Shown piece after piece: positions 23,493 through 29,539 of a DNA stretch of 29,539 bases. Each line of letters starts with the position of its first letter. Within the stretch, counting starts at the first letter, position 1. The notes beneath the pieces are model-generated. The model saw nothing but the letters and a program-made list of their open reading frames with translations. It was not told where the DNA came from and searched no databases. Origin of the DNA: JBEIHX01 sp040381075 (lineage in GTDB: Bacteria; Pseudomonadota; Alphaproteobacteria; Caulobacterales; Aquidulcibacteraceae); contig JBEIHX010000040.1 of the NCBI GenBank assembly GCA_040381075.1, forward strand, positions 1 through 29,539. The letters are read 5' to 3'. The translations under genes and the position numbers were made by a program.

Positions 23493-25099
23493 ATCGCACG
23501 CTCCCGTCCTTGCCAGTATGTCGCCCGGACCTTGGCCCGCTGGATCTTGCCGCTTGGCAGGCGCGGCAGCGCGTCGACGAAGTCGACCGCCCGGGGACAT
23601 TTGAACGCCGAAAGGCGCTCGCGCACAAACGCCAGCAGGATCGCCTCAAGGTCGTCACCCGGCAGGTATCCAGCCCGCGGCTGGACGACAGCGCGAACTT
23701 CCTCGCCCCATTCGGTATTCGGCGCCCCGATCACACAGCAGTCTTCCACCGCCGGATGTTGGGACAGCACATCATCGATCTCCTGCGGGTAGATGTTCAC
23801 GCCGCCGGAGATGATGCATTCGGCTGTGCGCCCGGTCAGAAACAGATATTCGTCCGCATCGAGCCGCCCCACATCGCCAAGCGTGAAGTACCCATCCCTG
23901 TGCGACGCTTGCGTCTTTTCCGGAGCGCCAAAGTACTGGAAGGGATTTTCGCTGCTTGCCTGCAGATAGATCAGGCCATCTTCCCCAATGTCTGCTTCGA
24001 GGCCGTCCTCCTTAAGGATCTTCAGCGCTGCGCGGGAGGGGCGTCTGCCGACGCTGCCGGGTTTCGAGAGCCATTCCTCGGCGCTGATCTGAATGCCGGC
24101 GCCGCCCTCCGACGCGGCGTAATACTCCCACAGTATCGGCCCCCACCACCTGATCATTTCCTGCTTGACAGAAACAGGGCAGGGGGCTGCGCCGTGAAAG
24201 ATCCGCCGCAGACTTGTGCAGTCTGTTTGCGCGCGAATGCTCTGCGGCAAGGCGAGAAGCCGGTGAAACATGATCGGGGCCATGTGTGCGTGCGTGACGC
24301 GCCGCTGGGCGATGAGCCACAGCACCTGCTCGCTGTCCCACTTCGGCAGCATGATGATGGGCACGCCCGATGCAAGGGGCCACCGCACGTCAAACAGCAG
24401 CGGCGCGGCGTGGTACGCTGGCCCCGCGCAGAGATTGACGTCTCTGTCCGGCTGGTAGTCGCAGAAGGTATGGCGTCCCTGCGGCAAAATGACCTCCGGA
24501 GCCTGACGAAAGACCCCCTTTGGTCGTCCTGTCGTGCCAGAGGTGTAGAGCATGATGGCGCCGAGTTGGGGAGCGGGCGGGTCGTCCGGCTGTTCGCCCT
24601 GCAGCACTGCGTCATAGTCAAGGAAGCCTTCAGCCCCGCCAATGGCGATCTTGACGGAGAGATTTTGCAGCCCGCTGAAATGCGGGGTGAAGCGGGCCTC
24701 TGCAACAAGCGCCTTGGCCTGACAATCGTGCACGATGTAGCACGCTTCATCAGTTTCGAGGTGCCAGTTCACCGGCGTTACGCGCAGTCCGATGCGCATC
24801 GCCGCCAGAAACGTCTCAATAAACTCGGCGCGGTTGCTGCACATGAGCGCCAAAGCATCGCCAGCCTTCAATCCTGCGCTGCGCAAAGCCCGCGCCAGGC
24901 GGTTTGCGTTTGCGTGCAGCTCGCCGAAGGTGCGCTCGCCTGGGGTCTGCCTTGCCCGCCCCAAGTCGCCCGCCACCAGGCTTTCTGGCCCTGCGTCTGG
25001 CGGCGTCAGGATTTCTGGGCTGAGGAGAGCGGGGCGATCAGGCTTCTGCGCTGCGTACACAGCGCTCAGCATGCCGCACTGTGCGGCGACCTCGACCAT
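23489..25099 (-). CDS. AMP-dependent acyl-CoA synthetase/ligase
   Basis: This 536-residue protein belongs to the ANL superfamily, which activates carboxylic acids as acyl-AMP and then as CoA esters. Core motifs are in order: YTSGTTGRPKG (185-195), YYAASEGG (326-333), TLGDVGRLD (406-414), LTGRTAECIISGG (421-433) and PSGKIQR (515-521) with the catalytic K518. Acid specificity cannot be deduced. A perfect AGGAGG lies just upstream of ATG 25099. It is the first gene of an operon with the GPH symporter and the acyl-CoA dehydrogenase, and divergent from the TonB receptor. Three motif copies in the intergenic region suggest TetR control. It would start CoA-dependent breakdown of the imported acid. 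Confidence 0.93.
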   Translation of the reverse strand: MVEVAAQCGMLSAVYAAQKPDRPALLSPEILTPPDAGPESLVAGDLGRARQTPGERTFGELHANANRLARALRSAGLKAGDALALMCSNRAEFIETFLAAMRIGLRVTPVNWHLETDEACYIVHDCQAKALVAEARFTPHFSGLQNLSVKIAIGGAEGFLDYDAVLQGEQPDDPPAPQLGAIMLYTSGTTGRPKGVFRQAPEVILPQGRHTFCDYQPDRDVNLCAGPAYHAAPLLFDVRWPLASGVPIIMLPKWDSEQVLWLIAQRRVTHAHMAPIMFHRLLALPQSIRAQTDCTSLRRIFHGAAPCPVSVKQEMIRWWGPILWEYYAASEGGAGIQISAEEWLSKPGSVGRRPSRAALKILKEDGLEADIGEDGLIYLQASSENPFQYFGAPEKTQASHRDGYFTLGDVGRLDADEYLFLTGRTAECIISGGVNIYPQEIDDVLSQHPAVEDCCVIGAPNTEWGEEVRAVVQPRAGYLPGDDLEAILLAFVRERLSAFKCPRAVDFVDALPRLPSGKIQRAKVRATYWQGRERAI

Positions 25100-25154
25100 T
25101 GCGCCCTCCTATCCTGCGTCGCTGCATCCGCCCAGGGGCATCTGCTCTGCGCCG

Positions 25155-25177
25155 CCGCTATTGACGGACAGTACAAT
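25155..25177 (+). promoter_or_regulatory. candidate TetR operator, site B
   Basis: The site reads CCGCTATTGACGG, three bases, then GTACAAT. It is about 55 bases upstream of the ligase start and matches site A at 17 of the 20 conserved-block positions or better. Confidence 0.6.
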
Positions 25178-25211
25178 ACACTGCCCGCTGCGGCAACGCG
25201 CATCTGACCGG

Positions 25212-25234
25212 CCGTTATTGACGGATTGTCTAGT
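25212..25234 (+). promoter_or_regulatory. candidate TetR operator, site C
   Basis: The site reads CCGTTATTGACGG, three bases, then GTCTAGT. The first block is the best inverted repeat of the set (CCGT, five bases, ACGG); the second block is degenerate. A further TTGACGG heptamer follows at 25238-25244, 20 bases downstream. Confidence 0.5.
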
Positions 25235-25262
25235 GACTTGACGGGGCGATGCTGCAGCGGTA

Positions 25263-25285
25263 CCGCTATTGACTAAAGGTATAAT
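25263..25285 (+). promoter_or_regulatory. candidate TetR operator overlapping the receptor promoter, site D
   Basis: The site reads CCGCTATTGACTA, three bases, then GTATAAT. The TATAAT at 25280-25285 lies 32 bases before the receptor ATG and would make a good -10 box, so a bound repressor would block the promoter. The TTGAC inside the site is only five or six bases away and cannot be the -35 box. Confidence 0.5.
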
Positions 25286-25316
25286 AAGCCTCGGCTGGCG
25301 AGGCGGGGAGGGTCAT

Positions 25317-27704
25317 ATGCAACAGCACCATCGGTCGCGTGCGCTGCAGGCTTTGCTGACGCGCGGATCCGCATTCATTGTCGTCGCCGGTTTCGCAGCC
25401 GCACCCACCCTCGCCGTTGACGCGCAGGCTGCGGCAGCAGAGTCCACCGACGAGATTATCGTCGTGGCCCAGAAGCGCGAGCAGCGGCTGCAGGACGTGC
25501 CCATCGCCATTTCAGCCTTCTCGGACGAGACGCTCGACCGCGCCCAGATCGAAGACGCTACGGATCTCCAGTTCGCCATTCCCAATGCGGTCCTGACTGG
25601 CAACGACCGTCTGACCCTGCGCGGCATCGGCAACAACGCGATTTCTTCCACCGCCGACAACGGCGTTGGCGCCTTCATCAATGGCGCGTCCATTGGCTAT
25701 GCGCCGCAGAACGAGTACTTCGATCTTGAAAGGATCGAAGTGCTGCGCGGTCCGCAGGGCACGCTCTATGGCCGCAACACCACGGGGGGCGCCGTCAATG
25801 TGCTGACGCGCAGGCCCACAGACGAGTATGAGGGCGAGTTCAACCTGCAGCTCGGGAACTACGAGTCTGTCCGTGCCGGGGGCGCGCTGAACCTGCCGAT
25901 TTCTGATGGGTTGAAATTGCGGCTTTCCGGCTATCGACTCGTGCGCGATGGCTATACGGAAAATATCGCCACCGGAAACAATGTTGATGGCCGCGATCAA
26001 TGGGGCGCCCGCGCAGCGGTGCGTGTGGATTTCGCTGCTGCGACGCGCCTTGATTTGACATTTGGTTACTACAAGGAGGACAGTACGCGGGCGCGTGAGG
26101 CGAAGAGGCTGTGTACGGCGGATCCGGTTCTTGGCTGCAGTCCGCTGACCCTTGGGTTTGATTCGCCCAACGCCAATACAACAATCCTGCAGACGCTCTC
26201 GCGGTTCTTCACGCCGTTTCCTGCTGGCGGGAACATATACGCCAACGCACCCAACCCGCCGGATTTGCGCAAGGTCGCAGCTGATACGGATCCAAGTTAC
26301 ACCGCTGAGCAATTCTACGGGACGGCAGACTTCAGTCATGCCTTTGGAGATTTAACGTTCACGTCGGTGACAGGATATAACTGGAGCGATACTGAGCAGA
26401 ATACCGATTGGGACAACGCAGCGCTGCCGTTCCGGTTCACTGCGCCGATCACCTATAACGTTGATCGCACGACCCGGGTGACGACGGACAAGCTGCTCAC
26501 GACCGACAGCTTCACAGCAAAGAATCAGACGTGGTCGCAGGAAGTGCGCCTTGCCTCCGACTTCGACGGCGCTGTGAACTTTACGCTTGGGGCGTTCTAT
26601 CTCGACAGCAAGGGGGCGGCGGCGTTTGAGGTTTGGCACCCCGCGATCGAGCGGTTTCAGATCGCGAACGGTCGGCCGCAGGAAACGTGGCGCGTCTCAA
26701 ACACGACGCCGCGCTCGACAACGCAAGCCTCTGCGGTCTTCGGCGAGGGCTACTTCCGTCTCGCGGACGCGACACGTCTGACGCTCGGCGCCCGATACAC
26801 ACAGGAAGAGAAATCGATTCTGACGCGGTCGATTGTTCTGTCGCCGGTGACTCCATTCGTTTCGGCCAGCCAGTCGTGGGATAACTGGACTGGCAAGATC
26901 GGGATAGATCACAAGACGCAATTGGGCTTCACGGACGACACGCTGCTGTTCGCAATGCTGTCGAGCGGCTTCAAAAGCGGCGGCCTGAACCCCGGCAGCA
27001 ACGTGGCGCGAACCTTCGAGCCCGAGACTGTGACCGCCTTTGAGGCGGGGGCCAAGAACACCCTGGCAGGGGGCAGGCTGGTCGCCAATGTCGCCGGGTT
27101 TTATTATGACTACGCCAATCTCCAGCTGGGTCAGCGGATCAATGGCGGAGCGGTGACCCGCAACGCCGATGCGACCGTCTGGGGCCTTGAAGGGGAGTTC
27201 AACTGGGCGCCGTCCCCCCTGTGGCTGGTCAACGCCAACCTGTCCTATCTCAACACCGAGATCGGCGACTTTCTGACCGTCGACGCCGCCAATCCGGCCC
27301 AGAGCCTGACTGCGACGACGCCGGAACGCCCGGTCAATCTCAGCGGCAATGCGCTGCCGCACAGCCCCGAGTTCAAGTTCAACATTGGCGCCCAACGGAC
27401 GCTGCCCGGAGCGATCGGCGGCTGGACGGCGGTGCTGCGCGCCGATGCCGTCTGGCAGTCGGACTATTTCGCGCGCGAGTACAACATCCCCACCGATACG
27501 ATCGACGCCTGGGGGCGCATCGATCTGCAGGCGCGCTTCCTCAGGTCGGACGAACGCCTCGAGCTGCGCGCTTTCGTCAAAAACATTACCGACGAGGACA
27601 ACATCACGAACATCATCATCGAGGACGCGTTGATCGGGCGCTATCGCAACGCCCGCATCCTTGAGCCGCGCACGTTTGGCCTTATCCTGGATGTCAGTTT
27701 CTGA
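25317..27704 (+). CDS. TonB-dependent outer-membrane receptor
   Basis: From ATG 25317, with GGGGAGGG just upstream, the protein is 795 residues. A signal peptide covers about 1-40 (hydrophobic AFIVVAGFAAAP, cleavage near AQAAAA). DEIIVVAQKREQ (45-56) is the TonB-box region. The plug domain (about 58-168) includes LRGIGNN and LRGPQGTLYGRNTTGGAVNV, and a 22-strand barrel follows and ends in LDVSF with the terminal Phe expected of an outer-membrane barrel. It takes up a substrate too large or scarce for porins, powered by TonB. The type (Q-R-LQDVPIAI opening) is common in sphingomonad-like and Caulobacterales catabolic clusters and is not a classical siderophore receptor. It is divergent from the ligase operon and flanked by three motif copies. 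Confidence 0.93.
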   Translation: MQQHHRSRALQALLTRGSAFIVVAGFAAAPTLAVDAQAAAAESTDEIIVVAQKREQRLQDVPIAISAFSDETLDRAQIEDATDLQFAIPNAVLTGNDRLTLRGIGNNAISSTADNGVGAFINGASIGYAPQNEYFDLERIEVLRGPQGTLYGRNTTGGAVNVLTRRPTDEYEGEFNLQLGNYESVRAGGALNLPISDGLKLRLSGYRLVRDGYTENIATGNNVDGRDQWGARAAVRVDFAAATRLDLTFGYYKEDSTRAREAKRLCTADPVLGCSPLTLGFDSPNANTTILQTLSRFFTPFPAGGNIYANAPNPPDLRKVAADTDPSYTAEQFYGTADFSHAFGDLTFTSVTGYNWSDTEQNTDWDNAALPFRFTAPITYNVDRTTRVTTDKLLTTDSFTAKNQTWSQEVRLASDFDGAVNFTLGAFYLDSKGAAAFEVWHPAIERFQIANGRPQETWRVSNTTPRSTTQASAVFGEGYFRLADATRLTLGARYTQEEKSILTRSIVLSPVTPFVSASQSWDNWTGKIGIDHKTQLGFTDDTLLFAMLSSGFKSGGLNPGSNVARTFEPETVTAFEAGAKNTLAGGRLVANVAGFYYDYANLQLGQRINGGAVTRNADATVWGLEGEFNWAPSPLWLVNANLSYLNTEIGDFLTVDAANPAQSLTATTPERPVNLSGNALPHSPEFKFNIGAQRTLPGAIGGWTAVLRADAVWQSDYFAREYNIPTDTIDAWGRIDLQARFLRSDERLELRAFVKNITDEDNITNIIIEDALIGRYRNARILEPRTFGLILDVSF

Positions 27705-27715
27705 GGATGGCGCGC

Positions 27716-27752
27716 GCCTCCCCGAACGCCCGAAGGCCGGCGTCGGGGAGGC
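27716..27752 (+). terminator. strong hairpin after the TonB receptor gene
   Basis: GCCTCCCCGA continuing into ACGCC (27716-27730) pairs with GGCGTCGGGGAGGC (27739-27752) with one bulged base and an eight-base loop. It begins 12 bases after the receptor stop, the usual terminator position, but lacks a U-run. Confidence 0.6.
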
Positions 27753-28267
27753 GGCGCAGGGCGTGCTGAGGGCGCCGCTGGAACAGACGTGCGTCGGCGG
27801 TTCCGTCAGGCGCCGCGCGGCCTTTGAGTATTGAGGGCTGGTGAGCTGCCCCTTGGACAGACCGGCCGGCCGGATCAGCACGCGGACCGCACCGCGCTGG
27901 CGCCTTGCGCTGCTTCACGAGATCGCGCCTGGTCTGTCGCCCGCGGCCTGTCCGCAACGCCCCGGGATCGTGGCGCCGCCGTGGACCGGCAGGCGGGTGT
28001 CCGGGTCGCCCGCACTCAGCCGGGGCGTCGCAGGCATCGGACGGGTTGCTCGCACGGCACCGCTCGCGCCAGCCAACTGGGATGCAGCGGAACGGGTGCG
28101 CGCTGGTCGGCATGGGTCTCGACGCATGGCCACACCGCCGCCGCCTGCCCTCGGCGGGCTGCGCTTTGAGCGGGCGACAGGGGCGGGCGTCGTCACGGCG
28201 GCGGCAAGCGCCTTGCCTCGGCGCGCCGGTGCGTGCGACGGGTGAGGCCGGGCTCCGGGAGACAGGC
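27753..28267. other. about 515 bases with no recognised gene
   Basis: Reading frames are open on both strands here, but their translations are Arg/Pro/Ala-rich low-complexity with no family resemblance, as expected in very GC-rich non-coding DNA. It may hold the promoter of the HXXEE gene or the remains of a decayed gene. I cannot identify either. Confidence 0.45.
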
Positions 28268-29050
28268 TTGCGCGCGATCGCCACCCTGGCAGGATTTCTG
28301 CTGATTGCCCTGCTGAGCCTCGCGCCGGGCCCCATTCACGACGTCGTGGTGCGCGACTGGATGAAGTTTGGGGTGCTGCTGTCCCCGGCGGTCCTCACGC
28401 TGTCCTGGCTGTCCTGGCGGCGGGACGGGGGGCGCATCCGCGCCATCGCTCTTGCGGTTCTTGGCGTTTATCTTCTGCACCAGGGTGAGGAACACTGGGT
28501 TGACATTACAGGCCAGGCCTATGCGTTCCAGGCCTATGCCCATGCGCAGGTCAACCGGCTGCTTGACGTTCCATTGGCCGCCGACGCGCCGCTGACCGCC
28601 CGGATGATCTTCGCAATCAACGCGGGCGTTTGGCTTGTCGCCCTTCAGGGCATACTGAGCCGCCCCGGCGATGCGTTCTCGGCGATGGCCGGCGTCGCGG
28701 CGACGCTCGTCAACGGGCTCACACATGTCGCCTCGGCCATGGCGCTCGGTGGTTACAATCCTGGCCTCGGGACCGCGCTCGCGTTCTTCGTGCCGTTGTC
28801 CCTTTGGGCGCTGGGCTGGCTCGCGCGGTCCAGGCAGGCGACCCGCGTTGACATGGCGCTGGCGCTCGCCTGGGCGATCGGCCTGCACATCGTGCTGATC
28901 GGTGCTGTGGTGGCGGCGAATGTCTTCAGGCTGATGCCGGAGGCGTTGGCGATGCTGCTGATTCTGGCCTGGATGACCCTGCCGACGCTGGCGGCATGGC
29001 CATTGCGCCGCCAACAGGCCGGCATGCCGGCGCGCCGTCCAAGAGGGTGA
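28268..29050 (+). CDS. HXXEE-domain membrane protein
   Basis: From TTG 28268 (LRAIATLAGFLLIALL, read as Met) the protein is 260 residues, with GGGAGA seven bases upstream. An in-frame GTG at 28229 is the alternative start. It has about seven membrane helices. The second half of the first third carries HQGEEHW with H71, E74, E75 and H76, the HXXEE signature. A second His occurs in NGLTHVASAMALGGYNPG (about 150-167), again typical of the family. Conserved His and Glu inside helices suggest a metal-dependent membrane enzyme, but no reaction is known. It stands between the receptor terminator and an IS21 fragment and has no obvious operon partner. Confidence 0.72.
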   Translation: MRAIATLAGFLLIALLSLAPGPIHDVVVRDWMKFGVLLSPAVLTLSWLSWRRDGGRIRAIALAVLGVYLLHQGEEHWVDITGQAYAFQAYAHAQVNRLLDVPLAADAPLTARMIFAINAGVWLVALQGILSRPGDAFSAMAGVAATLVNGLTHVASAMALGGYNPGLGTALAFFVPLSLWALGWLARSRQATRVDMALALAWAIGLHIVLIGAVVAANVFRLMPEALAMLLILAWMTLPTLAAWPLRRQQAGMPARRPRG

Positions 29051-29194
29051 CTGTCGGCAGTGTCAGACTCGCTGCGGTAGCCCGGCTGCCCCGAGGTGAC
29101 GCACCGTCTGGGCCTGTCACTGGCTATCTGTTGGTATTCGGAGGTCTGGAAGGGCGCCTCCGCCGCCGCAAACACACCACAGGCCAGGAATCGC

Positions 29195-29539
29195 ATGGTC
29201 CGGGGCCTTGACCGCGCCTTGTTCCTGAAACTCGCCGCCGGCGACTGGATTGACGCCCACGACAATCTTGCCTTGGTTGGGCCGGCGGGCGTGGGCAAGA
29301 GTTGGCTTGCCTATGCGATCGGTCAGAGGGTGTGCCGCGACAATCGTTACGTCCTCTATCACCGCTTGCCAAAGCTGTGGGACGACCTGGCGCTTGCACG
29401 GGGCGACGGACGCCACCCGCGCATCATGAAGGCCCTCGCCCGAGCCGATCTGCTCATCCTGGATGACTTCGGCCTCAAGCCGCTCGATGCAGGCGCCCGC
29501 AACGATCTCCTGGAGATCCTGGAAGACCGGTATGGACGC
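29195..29539 (+). CDS. istB: IS21-family helper ATPase IstB, 5'-truncated and running off the window
   Basis: From ATG 29195 the frame reads MVRGLDRALFLKLAAGDW, then the Walker A motif GPAGVGKSWLAYAIG, YHRLPKLWDDLALARGDGR and the Walker B region LLILDDFGLKPLD. It ends at EDRYGR at the window edge. This is the central AAA+ part of IstB, the ATPase that assists the IS21 transposase IstA. About 90-100 residues of the usual N-terminal domain are missing. The in-frame sequence upstream of 29195 (NTPQARNR and before) does not resemble IstB. It is therefore a fragment or a recombined copy, and istA is not visible upstream. The C-terminal part lies beyond the window. Confidence 0.8.
   Translation, partial: MVRGLDRALFLKLAAGDWIDAHDNLALVGPAGVGKSWLAYAIGQRVCRDNRYVLYHRLPKLWDDLALARGDGRHPRIMKALARADLLILDDFGLKPLDAGARNDLLEILEDRYGR

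Noticed and set aside
23510..25207. 565-codon plus-strand frame opposite the ligase gene
   Set aside because: All ANL-superfamily motifs are intact on the minus strand, and the plus translation resembles no family.
25269..25285. TTGACT and TATAAT read as a -35/-10 promoter pair
   Set aside because: They are separated by only five bases instead of about 17. TATAAT may still be a -10 box, but TTGAC belongs to the repeated operator motif.
26697..27881. 394-codon minus-strand frame opposite the TonB receptor
   Set aside because: The receptor barrel continues intact to its terminal Phe on the plus strand.
27694..28335. 213-codon minus-strand frame after the receptor gene
   Set aside because: It spans the terminator hairpin and the start of the HXXEE gene and has no recognisable domain, only Arg/Pro/Ala-rich sequence.

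Overview
The window is GC-rich, densely coded, with short leaders and small gaps. It reads as the chromosome of an alphaproteobacterium, most likely of the Hyphomonadaceae/Caulobacterales type. This rests on the carB-greA-ELM1-trxB neighbourhood, a short alphaproteobacterial-type AroQ chorismate mutase, a lone Hpt protein, a DOMON-like protein beside a DUF1343/NamZ protein, and a large TonB-dependent receptor. The genus assignment is inference.

Layout. 1-1082 (minus): a conserved hypothetical gene whose 3' end runs without a stop into the start of an IS element with an IS3-type transposase. 1169-2509 (plus): a TauD/TfdA dioxygenase and an Hpt phosphotransfer protein. 2464-5160 (minus): chorismate mutase, a GcvA-like LysR regulator and an MFS transporter. 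5284-6460 (plus): a Nudix hydrolase and a methyltransferase. 6541-6751: three 37-bp tandem repeats just past the 3' end of a minus-strand tRNA-Leu(UAA). 6918-10031 (minus): a DUF2147 protein, a GH13 alpha-glucosidase and thioredoxin reductase. 10370-12102 (plus): a DOMON-like protein translationally coupled to a NamZ-like (DUF1343) protein. 12142-17027 (minus): carB, greA and an ELM1-family protein in one run. 17288-18553 (plus): an M48/Ste24-type membrane protease.

18684-27704 is the most interesting part. A secreted alpha/beta hydrolase is divergent from a TetR regulator. A three-gene operon follows, in which an AMP-dependent acyl-CoA ligase, a GPH-type MFS symporter and an acyl-CoA dehydrogenase are joined by 4-base stop/start overlaps. 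Divergent from it is a TonB-dependent receptor. The two divergent promoter regions share a 23-base motif: one copy between hydrolase and tetR, three copies between ligase and receptor. The simplest reading is one TetR-controlled regulon. It would take up a substrate through the receptor, hydrolyse an ester in the periplasm, import the acid, activate it with CoA and oxidise it. The substrate cannot be read from the sequence.

27705-29539: a strong hairpin after the receptor gene, about 500 bases with no recognisable gene, an HXXEE-domain membrane protein, and a 5'-truncated istB (IS21 ATPase) running off the end. Mobile-element fragments therefore sit at both edges of the window.
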